64,000 bases of DNA from JBPESN01 sp051710625 (GTDB lineage Bacteria > Pseudomonadota > Gammaproteobacteria > Enterobacterales > Enterobacteriaceae), in assembly GCF_051710625.1 (NCBI RefSeq), contig NZ_JBPESN010000008.1:1-64000 (forward strand), given 5' to 3'. Every line of letters begins with the position of its first letter. Position 1 is the first letter of the stretch. Positions 9,384 to 19,199 of the stretch are shown here, one piece after another. Position numbers and translations under genes: made by a program. The notes under the pieces are model-generated. The model saw only the letters and a program-made list of their open reading frames with translations, was not told the origin of the DNA and did not search any database.

Positions 9384-9757
9384 TGGTGCACCCGTGTTGT
9401 TTTGAGGTGAGCATATCACCTCTGTTCAGGTGGCCAAATTCAGTGTGCCACTACAGCTGTCCCATCAGGTGACGCTGGAATATCTCGATCCGCGTGATGC
9501 CAAGACCAATGAGATTTTGGCCCGCCGCGCGAAACAACAGGTGAAATACCAGTTGGACTGGCGGGTGGCCGATATCAATTGGTCGCTGAATTACCGTTAC
9601 CTTGGGCAGCGTTGGGATACTAATTACAACACCAATCAACGCGTACGGCTGGGAGGGATCAGTCTGTGGGATATTGCGACGCCATATCCGCTGACAAACC
9701 AATTGACGGTTCGTGGTAGACTGGCCAATGTGTTCGGTAAAAATTATGAGGCAGCTT

Positions 9758-10630
9758 ATGGCTACCAGACTGCAGGACGGGAATTCTATCTCACCGGAAC
9801 CTATGCTTTCTGACGGCAGTGCCGCCAAATGGCCCACTATTCTTGTCTTTGACTCTGGCGTGGGGGGCCTATCAATCTATGATGAAGTCAGGCAAACGTT
9901 GCCCAATGCCCATTATTTGTACGTTTTTGACAATGAGGCCTTCCCTTATGGGGAAAAACCGGAGCAGTTCATTGTCGATAGGGTCCTCGCCATTGTCGGT
10001 GCGATGTGGCGACAGCATAAGATCGATTTGGTCATCGTTGCCTGCAATACCGCCAGCACCACATCATTGCCGGCGTTGCGCGAGCGTTTTCCCTGTCCGA
10101 TTATCGGCGTAGTACCGGCGATCAAACCGGCGGCCCAACTCACCCGCAATGGTATCGTCGGGTTGCTGGCGACGCGCGCTACGGTACAACGCAGTTACAC
10201 CCATGATCTCATCAGTCAATACGCAGGCGATTGCCAAATTTTGCAGTTAGGGACGGCCGAACTGGTGGATATGGCGGAAGCCAAATTGCACGGCGAATTG
10301 GTGCCGCTGCCGGTGTTGCGTAAACTTCTGCGCCCCTGGCTAAGGGCAGCGGAGCCGCCTGACACGGTCGTGCTGGGCTGTACCCACTTCCCCTTGCTGA
10401 GCCAGGAACTCCAGGTGGTACTACCGGAAGGAACCCGTCTAGTCGATTCCGGGTCGGCCATTGCCCGCTGCGCGGCCTGGCTGGTGGAGCATGACATGGA
10501 CGTCAACAGCCTGCAGGGCGAATCTGGACCGAATAAAGCTTACTGCCTCGCTACCACGCCACAGGCGGTAGCGCTGATGCCGGCACTGACGCGCTATGGT
10601 TTCGGCTCATTGGGAATGCTTACGCTTTAA
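9758..10630 (+). CDS. murI: glutamate racemase
   Basis: MurI makes D-glutamate for peptidoglycan precursors in the cytoplasm. The protein is 290 residues starting MATRLQDGNSIS; earlier in-frame starts lie inside btuB and are not conserved. The substrate motif VFDSGVGGLSIYDE and both catalytic cysteines are present, in VACNTAST and VLGCTHFPLLS. The gene overlaps the end of the btuB remnant by 56 bp, the same overlap as in E. coli, which may be why the btuB tail survives. It is intact and presumably essential. Confidence 0.96.
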   Translation: MATRLQDGNSISPEPMLSDGSAAKWPTILVFDSGVGGLSIYDEVRQTLPNAHYLYVFDNEAFPYGEKPEQFIVDRVLAIVGAMWRQHKIDLVIVACNTASTTSLPALRERFPCPIIGVVPAIKPAAQLTRNGIVGLLATRATVQRSYTHDLISQYAGDCQILQLGTAELVDMAEAKLHGELVPLPVLRKLLRPWLRAAEPPDTVVLGCTHFPLLSQELQVVLPEGTRLVDSGSAIARCAAWLVEHDMDVNSLQGESGPNKAYCLATTPQAVALMPALTRYGFGSLGMLTL

Positions 10631-10920
10631 CACCACTCGATGCGGCCTCTCGGCGCGCGTTATTGCCTGTCCTTTCGCGAGTCGGATGTCAGCCGTCCCT
10701 GGGATCGCCCCCCGGTGGCGGAAAGATTATGGCCGGGAGGCAATTTGGGAATAAGGGTACAAGGGAACAGGGTAATAAGTGAACAAAGGCATAATGATTT
10801 TGTAGCGTAGTATCGGCATCGGACTTGACTGAAAACCATCGTCAGACCGTCCCCTAGACAAGGGAAAACAAGCGCTTTGTTTAATTTATCGCCAGTTGAC
10901 GCAAAAGTTACAATTAGCGC

Positions 10921-10949
10921 TTGTCACCGGCCGTGGAGGCATTTATAAT
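10921..10949 (+). promoter_or_regulatory. rrn P1-type promoter
   Basis: The -35 box TTGTCA (10921-10926) and -10 box TATAAT (10944-10949) are separated by 17 bp. The GC-rich discriminator GCGCCTTCGC downstream is typical of stringently controlled rRNA P1 promoters. The core looks fully functional although the 16S gene it drives is not. Confidence 0.8.
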
Positions 10950-11104
10950 GCGCCTTCGCTGGCAGGGAATAGGCGCTTTCGCTGCGCCGCGACGGCTCGT
11001 TCAAAACCAAAAGGATGACCACGGGCAAATAAAAGCTCGATACCATAGCGGAAAAGCGTAACATACGCCACCCGCGCCGGTCAAGAAAAACAGCCTCCCG
11101 GCAC

Positions 11105-11117
11105 TGCTCTTTAACAA
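11105..11117 (+). promoter_or_regulatory. rrn leader boxA antitermination site
   Basis: TGCTCTTTAACAA matches the enterobacterial rRNA boxA, the loading site for NusB/NusE and the antitermination complex. The following sequence (TTTATCAGACAATCTGTG) is the usual continuation of the leader. Confidence 0.85.
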
Positions 11118-11241
11118 TTTATCAGACAATCTGTGTGGGCACTCACAAGACGACATCGACATACCGAAATATCAAGTCTTGAAGGGTGAACAACGAATAT
11201 TCATAGGAATACCGGTTTTAATTCTTTGAGCATTAAGCTTT

Positions 11242-12236
<995 letters not shown>

Positions 12237-12250
<14 letters not shown>

Positions 12251-12887
12251 TGTAGTGGTCAACTAAAACTGGCCACCGCGTTAGCGCTTTTCCAGTATCT
12301 ATTTTCTGATTCGTTTGGTGGAACAGCCCACCGTTATATTCATGCGGCCTAGGTGCGCTGTAATATCCCACGATATAATCGGTAATTTCATGAGCTGCTT
12401 CGCTGAAGCTTATGTAGCCCGTTACCGGTATCCACTCGTTTTTCAGAGTTCTGAAGAAGCGCTTCATCGGACTGTTATCCCAACAGTTACCCCGCCGACT
12501 CACGCCTTGTTTAATCCGGTAACGCCACAGCAACTGTCGGAACTGCCTGCTCGTATAGTGGCTACCCTGATCGCTGTAAAACATCACTCCGGCTGGTTTA
12601 CCAGGCGTTTCCCATGCCATTTCCAGTGCTTTGATAAGCAGGTTGCTGTTCGGGGAGAACGACATAGCCCAGCCCACCGGTTTCCTCGCGAACAGATCAG
12701 GAACAACCGCAAGGTATGCCCAGCGTTTCCCGGTCCAGATGTACGTCACATCGCCGCACCATACCTGGTTTGGCTCCGTTACAGCGAACTGGCGGTTGAG
12801 GTGGTTCGGTATTCCAACGTGTTCATTGCCGCCGCGTTTGTATTTGTGAGTCGGTAGCTGGCAGCTGGCGATACCCAGCTCTTTCAT
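12237..12887 (-). pseudogene. IS3-family transposase OrfB fragment (copy C)
   Basis: The open frame from MKELGIASCQLPTHKYKRGG holds the catalytic core with all three acidic residues (CGDVTYIWTGKRW, MFYSDQGSHYTSRQF, NSPMKRFFRTLKNEW). The glutamate motif here reads MKRF rather than MERF, so the catalytic Glu is replaced by Lys. The N-terminus is lost to the 98-bp deletion, and the frame runs out of the IS into 16S before stopping. The copy is dead. Confidence 0.8.
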
Positions 12888-13403
12888 GAGCCTGACTGCG
12901 TAATACCGCTCGCCCGCCTGCCGTCTGGCCTGTCAGGACGGCTTTTCCAATATTTATAACTGCTGCGATGAACCCTGAACATGTGGCAAAGTGTGGCCAT
13001 AGGATAATGCGCTCTGAGTTTCCCGATTAACAAGAACTTTTCAGGGAGTCTGACATCAAGAGCGCTGTAGTTTTTCTTAATGTTTCGTTTTCCATTTCAA
13101 TGCGTTGTACCTTCTTCTTGAGCTCATGTATTTCGATTTGTTCCGGGGTTATGGGAAAGGTTTTTGGCGTTTTCCCCATGTCGCTCATCACGTAGTTGTT
13201 TTACCCATTTCGTCATCGTAAAAAGGCCGACGTCCATGGCTTTTGCTGCTTGCGCGGCGGTGTAATTTTTGGTCGACAACCAGTTGAGCGGATTCGCGTT
13301 TGAATTTAGGACTAAAATTTCTTCTTTTCATTGGTACACCCGTGTTGTTCTGAGGTGAACGTATCACCTCTGTTCAGGTGGCCAAATTCAGTGTGCCACT
13401 ACA
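12251..13403 (-). mobile_element. IS3-family insertion sequence, copy C, inside 16S, internally deleted
   Basis: Both ends are present (TGTAGTGGTCAACTAAAACT on the left, right end at 13403), but the length is 1153 bp instead of 1251. About 98 bp of orfB are missing at 12890, where TTCATGAGCCTGACTGCG joins two sites that in other copies read TTCATGAGCCTG and TTCATGAACCTG: a deletion between short direct repeats. orfA is frameshifted by extra bases near 13178 and 13268. The left flank is 16S, the right flank is the murB leader, with no target duplication. Confidence 0.93.
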
Positions 13404-13447
13404 GATCAAGTAAACTAACGGCAATAAAAGTAAAGACAGGTTATGTA

Positions 13448-14506
13448 ATGATGACGGACAGTGGGACGTTAAAGCACCTGAACAGCTTTGCCATTGATGT
13501 GCGGGCACGGCGTGTAATCGCGGCGTATACGGAGGCCGAGCTGTTCACGCTATGGCAGCAGGCTGCGGACAACGCTACGCCGGCGCTGGTGTTGGGTGGC
13601 GGTAGCAATGTGTTGTTTCTGGAAAACTATGCCGGCACCGTGTTGCTGAACCGGATTGCGGGCGTAACAATCGAAGAGCGTCCCGACGCTTGGCATTTGC
13701 ATGTCGGCGCCGGAGAAGTGTGGCATGACCTGGTGCGCACCTGTCTCGAACAACACATGCCGGGTCTGGAGAATCTGGCACTGATACCCGGCTGCGTTGG
13801 TTCTGCGCCAATTCAGAACATTGGCGCTTATGGCGCCGAGCTGCGTCAGTTCTGTGACTATGTCGATGTGCTGCAGTTGGCAACCGGCACCTTACGTCGC
13901 CTGAGTGCGGCTGAATGTCAATTCGGTTACCGCGACAGTATCTTTAAGCACGCGCTGCGCGAACGCCACGCCATTGTTGCAGTGGGCCTTCGGCTCGCCA
14001 AAGCCTGGCAACCGGTATTGACCTATAACGATCTGGCCCGCCTGGATCCGCAGCAAGTCACTCCGCGGCTGGTTTATGATACGGTTTGCGCGATGCGTCG
14101 CACGAAATTGCCTGACCCGGCGTTGCCCTGCAGCGCCGGGAGTTTTTTCAAAAATCCGGTTATTGATGCTTCAAGAGCGGAACGACTGTTAAGCCGCTAC
14201 CTTGATGCCCCCCATTATCCTCAGCTAGAGGGCGGGGTGAAGCTGGCGGCAGGTTGGCTTATCGATCGCTGCGGACTCAAAGGTTATCGCCTCGGCGGTG
14301 CGGCGGTGCATGATAAACAGGCGCTGGTTTTAGTCAATGCTGATAACGCGACGGGTGAGGATATTGCCGCGCTGGCGCGCTATGTGCGTCAACAGGTTGC
14401 GGAGCGGTTTGCGGTCTGGCTGGAGCCTGAAGTGCGGTTTATTGGCACCTTTGGTGAGGTGGATGCGGTGGGAGCAATACATGAAAGACGTGACCATCCC
14501 GCTTAA
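13448..14506 (+). CDS. murB: UDP-N-acetylenolpyruvoylglucosamine reductase
   Basis: MurB reduces enolpyruvyl-UDP-GlcNAc to UDP-MurNAc using NADPH and FAD. The protein is 352 residues starting at tandem ATGs (13448/13451); the frame upstream reads through IS copy C and is not part of the gene. FAD-binding segments PALVLGGGSNVLFLENY and GLENLALIPGCVGSAPIQNI, and the catalytic region CSAGSFFKNPV, are intact. Only about 45 bp separate it from the IS, so the native rrn-murB intergenic region is shortened. Its 3' end overlaps birA by 26 bp. Confidence 0.95.
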   Translation: MMTDSGTLKHLNSFAIDVRARRVIAAYTEAELFTLWQQAADNATPALVLGGGSNVLFLENYAGTVLLNRIAGVTIEERPDAWHLHVGAGEVWHDLVRTCLEQHMPGLENLALIPGCVGSAPIQNIGAYGAELRQFCDYVDVLQLATGTLRRLSAAECQFGYRDSIFKHALRERHAIVAVGLRLAKAWQPVLTYNDLARLDPQQVTPRLVYDTVCAMRRTKLPDPALPCSAGSFFKNPVIDASRAERLLSRYLDAPHYPQLEGGVKLAAGWLIDRCGLKGYRLGGAAVHDKQALVLVNADNATGEDIAALARYVRQQVAERFAVWLEPEVRFIGTFGEVDAVGAIHERRDHPA

Positions 14507-15440
14507 ACTCATTAGTTTATTGGCCGATGGTGAGTTTCATTCTGGCGAACAATTTGGTGCGGCGTTGAGAATAAACCGTGCTGCCATCAACAAACACATT
14601 CAAATGGTGCGCAACTGGGGTGTGGATGTCTTTACGGTGCCCGGCAAAGGCTATCGTTTATATGCCCCGCTGCAGTTGCTGGATGAAAGCGTCATCCGCG
14701 CGCGCTTACCGGCGGGTCGGCTGGCGGTGTTGGCGGTAATTGACTCCACCAATCAGTATTTAATCGAACGTATCGGCACCGTACAGCCGGGCGATGCCTG
14801 CGTGGCGGAGTATCAGGCGCAAGGGCGCGGTCGGCGCGGTCGCCAGTGGATATCGCCGTTCGGCAATAATCTGTATTTGTCATTGTATTGGCGTCTTGAG
14901 CAAGGCCCGCCGGCGGCAGACGGCCTCAGTCTGATGGTCGGTATTGTCATGGCGGAGGTATTGCAACGCCTTGGCGCAGAAGGGGTTCGCGTGAAGTGGC
15001 CGAACGATCTCTATCTGAACGACCGCAAACTGGCCGGGATTCTGGTGGAAATTTCCGGTAAGGCTGGGGATGCCGCCCATGTCGTGATAGGTGTTGGAAT
15101 CAACTTGGCGATGCGCGAAAACGCGGTGGGTAAAATCGACCAAGGATGGATTAACTTGCAGGAAGCGGGTATCGCCATCGACCGTAACGCACTGGCCGCA
15201 GAATTGACCGACACGCTGCGACAGGCGTTGCGGCAATTCGAGCGTGACGGGTTTGCACCGTTTGTCGCCCGCTGGCAGGCGCTGGACAACTTCTTTGACC
15301 GGCCGGTGAAGTTGCTTATTGGCGAACGGGAAATCAAGGGGGTTGCACGTGAAATCGACGCGCAAGGGGCCTTGCTGCTGGAGCAGGAAGGGAAACTGCA
15401 TGCCTATTTGGGCGGAGAAATATCGCTGCGCGGCCAGTAG
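14481..15440 (+). CDS. birA: biotin-protein ligase and biotin operon repressor
   Basis: BirA attaches biotin to the acetyl-CoA carboxylase carrier protein and, with biotinyl-AMP, represses bio genes. The protein is 319 residues. The N-terminal winged helix (LKLISLLADGEFHSGEQFG, NRAAINKHIQM), the biotinyl-AMP loop GRGRRGRQW and the active-site KWPNDLYLNDRKLAGILVE are in order, followed by the C-terminal SH3-like domain. The start lies inside the end of murB (26-bp overlap), as in related genomes. Intact. Confidence 0.96.
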   Translation: MKDVTIPLKLISLLADGEFHSGEQFGAALRINRAAINKHIQMVRNWGVDVFTVPGKGYRLYAPLQLLDESVIRARLPAGRLAVLAVIDSTNQYLIERIGTVQPGDACVAEYQAQGRGRRGRQWISPFGNNLYLSLYWRLEQGPPAADGLSLMVGIVMAEVLQRLGAEGVRVKWPNDLYLNDRKLAGILVEISGKAGDAAHVVIGVGINLAMRENAVGKIDQGWINLQEAGIAIDRNALAAELTDTLRQALRQFERDGFAPFVARWQALDNFFDRPVKLLIGEREIKGVAREIDAQGALLLEQEGKLHAYLGGEISLRGQ

Positions 15441-15529
15441 CCGTGACGCTTTTGCCGCTGAGGACGGGACGGCTTTGGGCTGCTGCCCATCGCCGCCGTC
15501 ACGTCGCCCGGCCGGGGCGCTGGCGTTTA

Positions 15530-16020
15530 ATCCAAGGGAAGCAGACTCCCCGGCGTCAGCACGCCCGGCGCCCGGATCGGGCAAATCGGCGCGAGGAAGC
15601 GCCGCATCGTAGGGGCCGGCAAGCGTCGCTGCGCCCCCGATCAGCGTTAACCAATCGCCCTCCTGCACCCGGCGGTGGATCGCACGCAGCAAGCCACGGT
15701 CGCGACAGTGTTTCAACAAATGAAAGGTATTGCCGCCACCGATGATAATGACCTCGGCATTCGCCACGGCCGCACTGGCGTCTGCCGTTTTATGGATACC
15801 CGTTACCTCGACGGTTAGCGGCTCTAGCGCTTGTCTGACTTTATCGGTATAGGCGTCCCAATCGACGCCGGCAAACGGTATGAACAGCGCCCGCCGCCTG
15901 CCCCGCAGCAGGGTCGCTAATCGGGCCGATGGCGTGCTCCAGATAGCGTTTACCGGGGCATGGATAGGGATCTGCGGCGGCGTGCAGATTCGCGCTGACG
16001 AGACGCCGCCGCTTCCGATG
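15530..16020 (-). pseudogene. pepE: alpha-aspartyl dipeptidase remnant
   Basis: On the minus strand the pieces PGKRYLEHAI, FIPFAGVDWDAYTDKV, VANAEVIIIGGGNTFHLLKH and GDWLTLIGGAATLAGPYDA follow PepE (peptidase S51) in order but in different frames. The segment after CRDRGLLRAIHRRVQEGD jumps straight to the C-terminal part, so about 90 residues including the nucleophile motif GWSAG are missing. The enzyme, which cleaves Asp-X dipeptides, cannot be made. The flanks down to birA (15441) and coaA (16064) hold nothing else. Boundaries are approximate. Confidence 0.8.
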
Positions 16021-16064
16021 CCGGCAGAAAAGTAAGGTGGATCTGCCGCAGTACCAGCACGACC

Positions 16065-17015
16065 CTATTTGCGCAGCCGGACTCTCTCCACCGCATGATT
16101 GGTGCTTTTACCAAGGATAAGACTCGCGCGCTCGCGGGTAGGCAGAATGTTTTGCTGCAGGTTGCGGCCGTTGATTTCGCTCCACAGCTGGCTGGCGACG
16201 GCGACCGCCTTTTGCTCCGAAAGCTGGGAATAATGGTGAAAATAGGAGTCGGGATCGGAAAATGCGCCCTGGCGAAACTTTAGAAAACGATTGATATACC
16301 AGCTCTGCAGCAGCGTCTCAGGCGCATCGACATAGATGGAAAAGTCGACAAAGTCGGAGACGAACACGCGGTGTGGATCGTGGTTATAATCGCTGCCGCT
16401 TTGCAGCACGTTTAATCCCTCCAGTATCAGAATGTCTGGTTGGGAAATGACTTTCTGTTCGTCGGGCACAACGTCGTAAATCAAGTGTGAATAGACCGGG
16501 GCCGTCACGCGCGGCGTGCCTGATTTCACTTTCGAGACGAAATTGACCAGACTGCGGATATCATAGGACTCCGGAAAGCCCTTTTTCTTCATGAGATCCC
16601 GCTGCTTGAGTACGCTGTTGGGATGCAAAAACCCGTCGGTCGTCACTAGCTCTACCGTGCGGTGTTCGGGCCAGCGGCTCAACAGCGCCTGCAGCACGCG
16701 CGCCGTAGTGCTCTTGCCTACCGCCACGCTGCCGGCGATGCCGATGATATAGGGAATACGCTGGCCGTCGGTGCCAAGGAATTGCTCCAGCACGGCCTGG
16801 CGGCGCAGATTGGAACTAATATAAAAGTTGAGCAAACGCGACAGCGGCAGATAAATCTCCGCCACTTCTTCAAGGGAAAGATCTTCATTTATCCCCTTGA
16901 GCTTGACGATTTCTGCTTCGGTGAGCGTCAGCGGCACGGAATTACGCAACGCGGCCCACTGTTTGCGGCTGAATTGCAGGTATGGCGTGGGGGGAGATTG
17001 CACAGCTTTAATCAT
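16065..17015 (-). CDS. coaA: pantothenate kinase
   Basis: CoaA phosphorylates pantothenate, the first committed step of coenzyme A synthesis. The protein is 316 residues, identical in length to the E. coli enzyme. The P-loop GIAGSVAVGKSTTARVLQA, the substrate region TTDGFLHPNSVLKQRDLMKK and the Walker B-like DILILEGLNVLQSG are intact, ending NHAVERVRLRK. It is transcribed away from the tRNA cluster. No lesions were seen. Confidence 0.97.
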   Translation of the reverse strand: MIKAVQSPPTPYLQFSRKQWAALRNSVPLTLTEAEIVKLKGINEDLSLEEVAEIYLPLSRLLNFYISSNLRRQAVLEQFLGTDGQRIPYIIGIAGSVAVGKSTTARVLQALLSRWPEHRTVELVTTDGFLHPNSVLKQRDLMKKKGFPESYDIRSLVNFVSKVKSGTPRVTAPVYSHLIYDVVPDEQKVISQPDILILEGLNVLQSGSDYNHDPHRVFVSDFVDFSIYVDAPETLLQSWYINRFLKFRQGAFSDPDSYFHHYSQLSEQKAVAVASQLWSEINGRNLQQNILPTRERASLILGKSTNHAVERVRLRK

Positions 17016-17427
17016 AACGTGAGAAAGCCTGTTGCACAGTCTATTCAGGGCACAGAACGCTAACCCGGAAAAAAAACAAGCTGCAATAATATAGACAGCT
17101 TCGTACCCAGCGTAGAGTATTTTTTCTGCCGCGGGTGAGGAATTGCGAGCCTGCCGTGCGATCCTCGACCGCCGTCGCCCCTGCCGTTACCGGTGTGTGG
17201 TCATGTGGTCATTCATGAGTAAACAGGGCAATGCCGGGGCTGTACCCGTTGCGCCGACAGTGCTACTGTGCCGCCCACAGCGTGATCTTCCACTGCTTCG
17301 AGCATGAATAATAACCAATTTTGCGCGTGCCGTTGTGAAATTGGGTAATTTCTGAGCGAAAATGCGAATTACGCGATTTTTTTGTTGCATAGGTCGTCCG
17401 CTCTACCTAGAATGCACAGCACGTGAT
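17016..17427 (+). promoter_or_regulatory. coaA-tRNA intergenic region with tRNA operon promoter
   Basis: There is no gene in this 412-bp gap. The last 45 bp hold the tRNA promoter, with TTGCAT (17385-17390) and TAGAAT (17408-17413), 17-bp spacing and a GC-containing discriminator GCACAGC. The first part holds the coaA promoter on the opposite strand. The middle (17140-17300) is GC-rich with no recognisable feature. Confidence 0.7.
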
Positions 17428-17503
<76 letters not shown>

Positions 17504-17513
17504 AAAAAAATCT

Positions 17514-17583
17514 GGTGGGGTTCGCGAGCGGCAAAAAAAGCAGACTGTAAATCTGCCGTCACAGACTTCGAAAATTCGGGTCA
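17514..17583 (+). pseudogene. tyrU: tRNA-Tyr pseudogene (anticodon GUA)
   Basis: The 5' half follows tRNA-Tyr: acceptor GGTGGGG, anticodon arm GCAGACTGTAAATCTGC and the long variable arm GTCACAGACTTCGAA. The D loop has lost its conserved GG (GGCAAAAAAAGCAG). After TTCGAAAATTCGGG the sequence no longer gives a T arm or the 3' acceptor strand CCCCACC, so the molecule cannot close. It sits in the normal tyrU slot between thrU and glyT. Another tRNA-Tyr gene must exist elsewhere. Confidence 0.88.
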
Positions 17584-17674
17584 AGCAAAGCGAGACAACG
17601 ATGCGCAGCATCGGCCCGGAATCCTGGCATCAATCTACAATCTACAAAAATATCAGGTAGCCGAGTTCCAAGAT

Positions 17675-17749
<75 letters not shown>

Positions 17750-17753
17750 ATGT

Positions 17754-17829
17754 GCTGATATAGCTCAGTTGGTAGAGCGCACCCTTGGTAAGGGTGAGGT
17801 CGGCAGTTCGAATCTGCCTATCAGCACCA
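17754..17829 (+). tRNA. thrT: tRNA-Thr (anticodon GGU)
   Basis: 76 nt from GCTGATA to TATCAGCACCA. All stems pair: D arm AGCTCAGTTGGTAGAGC, anticodon loop CTTGGTA within ACCC/GGGT, T arm GGCAGTTCGAATCTGCC. It is the last tRNA of the cluster. In relatives tufB follows directly, but here IS copy D intervenes 118 bp downstream. Confidence 0.96.
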
Positions 17830-18082
17830 CTTCTAGTCTCCCTCCTGATCCCCTTTCTGTAAAAAAACAAATTCAGCAGGCATGTTGCCTGGTTGATGTG
17901 GTGATACCACTGATATATTCGTGTCTTAGAGGAACAATTGTAGTGGCTGTAGTGGCCAACTAAAACTGGCCACCGCGTTAGCGTTTTTCCAGTATTTATT
18001 TTCTGATCCGTTTGGTGGCACCCCACTGTTATATTCATGCGGCCCGAGTGCGCTGTAATATCCCACGATATAGTCGGTAATT

Positions 18083-18840
18083 TCATGAGCTGCTTCGCTG
18101 AAGCTTATGTAGCCCGTTACCGGTACCCGCTCGTTTTTCAGACTTCTGATAGAAGCGCTCCATCAAACTGTTATCCCAACAGTTACCCCGCCGACTCATG
18201 CTTTGTTTGATCCGGTAACGCCACAGCAACTGTCGGAACTGCCTGCTCGTATAGTAGCTACCCTGATCGCTGTGGAACATCACTCCGGCTGGTTTACCAC
18301 GCGGTTCCCATGCCATTTCCAGTGCTTTGATGGTCAGTCTGCTGTCCGGGGAGAACGATATAGCCCAGCCCACAGGTTTCTTTGCGAACAGATCAAGAAC
18401 AACCGCAAGGTATGCCCAGCGTTTCCCGGTCCAGATATACGTCACATCGCCGCACCATACCTGATTTGGCTCCGTTACAGCGAACTGGCGCTCAAGATAA
18501 TTCGGGATCGCAACATGCTCCTAACCGCCACGCTTATACCTGTGCGTCTGCTGCTGACAACTGACCAGCCCCAGCTCTTTCATGAGTCTACCTGCGAGCC
18601 AGCACCCCACCCGGAAGCCTTTCTGGATTGCCATGGTGGCGATACTTCTCGCGCCAGCTGCACCATAACTGATATTGTGCAGTTCATAACCCTGACTGCG
18701 CAATACCTTTCGCCTGCCGTCTGGCCTGTCAGGACGACTTTTCCAGTATTTGTAACTGCTGCGATGAACCCTGAACACGTGGCAGAGTGTGGCCACGGGA
18801 TAACGCGCTCTGAGTTTCCCAATTAACGAGAACTGTTCAG
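18083..18840 (-). pseudogene. IS3-family transposase OrfB (copy D), frameshifted
   Basis: The N-terminal part is open here in one frame (18521-18796: VHRSSYKYWKSRPDRPDGRR to LMKELGLVSCQQQTHRYKRGG), making this copy the best reference for the OrfB start. A stop follows at about 18522. The catalytic part (DVTYIWTG is not preceded by the usual GD in frame; FHSDQGSYYTSRQF and NSLMERFYQKSEK) is in another frame, with a further frameshift after MERF. No full transposase is possible. Confidence 0.78.
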
Positions 18841-19125
18841 GGAGTCTGACATCAAGAGCGCTGTAGCCTTTTTTAATATTTTGTTTTCCATTTCAATGCG
18901 TTGTACCTTCTTCTTGAGCTCACGTATTTCGATTTGTTCCGGGGTTATGGGAGAGGCTTTTGGCGTTTTCCCCTGTCGCTCATTACGCAGTTGTTTTACC
19001 CATTTCGTGATCGTAGAAATGGCCGACGTCCATGACTTTTGCTGCTTGCGCGGCGGTGTAATTTTGGTCGACAACCAGTTGAGCGGATTTGCGTTTGAAT
19101 TCAGGAGTAAAATTTCTTCTTTTCA
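18823..19125 (-). pseudogene. IS3-family transposase OrfA (copy D), frameshifted
   Basis: The C-terminal half STITKWVKQLRNERQGKTPK to MSDSLNSSR is normal. One extra base near 19018 moves the N-terminal helix-turn-helix (MKRRNFTPEFKRKSAQLVVD start at about 19125) into another frame. The broken OrfA is consistent with an old, inactive copy. Confidence 0.78.
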
Positions 19126-19199
19126 TTGGTGCACCCGTGTTGTTCTGAGGTGAGCATAGCACCCTCTGTTCAGGTGGCCAAATTCAGTGTGCCACTACA

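Larger units (their letters stand above)
8205..9455 (-). mobile_element. IS3-family insertion sequence, copy B (full length, 1251 bp)
   Basis: This is the best-preserved full-length copy. The left end is TGTAGTGGTCAACTAAAACTGG; the right end read inward is TGTAGTGGCACACTGAATTTGG, giving imperfect terminal inverted repeats that share TGTAGTGG and TGGCCAC. orfA and orfB are both on the minus strand, as in all five copies. The flanks (GGTACATG on the left, GCTGTCCC on the right) show no target-site duplication, and btuB sequence is missing across it, which points to recombination or adjacent deletion rather than a clean insertion. Confidence 0.93.
6979..9813 (+). pseudogene. btuB: vitamin B12 outer-membrane receptor, IS-split and partly deleted
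   Basis: BtuB is the TonB-dependent cobalamin transporter. The start (about 6979, MFKTKTTVLVTL signal peptide) leads into the plug domain (LRRLPGVDIGQNGGLGQQ, FIHGTNASHALVLIDGVRMN). An in-frame TAG replaces a Gln codon at 7381-7383, frames shift near 7455 and 7560, and the barrel region is then readable to DDNSQFGWHGT at 8200. IS copy B sits at 8205-9455. Beyond it the barrel resumes at LSHQVTLEYLDPRDAK and ends GREFYLTGTYAF. About 100 codons between the two flanks are missing, so the IS marks a deletion. B12 uptake by this route is lost. Confidence 0.95.
10631..11241 (+). promoter_or_regulatory. ribosomal RNA operon promoter and leader region
   Basis: No gene lies in this 611-bp region between murI and 16S; it is the upstream control region of an rrn operon. 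It holds a P1-like promoter at 10921-10949 preceded by AT-rich sequence (AAAAGTTACAATTAGCGC) like an UP element, and a leader with boxA at 11105-11117. A second promoter (P2) is expected between about 10990 and 11080 but I cannot place it with confidence. The leader CATTAAGCTTTTAATTGAAG runs into the 16S 5' end. Confidence 0.8.
17948..19199 (-). mobile_element. IS3-family insertion sequence, copy D (full length)
   Basis: Left end TGTAGTGGCCAACTAAAACT, right end at 19199, length 1252 bp. It lies between the tRNA cluster and the tufB tail, replacing the first three quarters of tufB. No target duplication is seen (left flank CAATTGTAGTGGC, right flank GTTCTGGGCC). Eight bases of the IS end (TGTAGTGG) also occur just before the left end at 17940-17947, which may be a coincidental or duplicated end. 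Confidence 0.92.

Noticed and set aside
8197..9462. Target-site duplications around the IS copies
   Set aside because: Flanking 3-8 bases were compared for copies B, C and D and do not match; copy E lacks its right end.
14880..15440. The part of the 295-codon minus-strand frame lying over birA
   Set aside because: Only the portion beyond 15530 resembles PepE; the rest is antisense to birA.
17940..17947. A second IS end directly before copy D
   Set aside because: Only eight bases (TGTAGTGG-like) match; too short to call a separate element.
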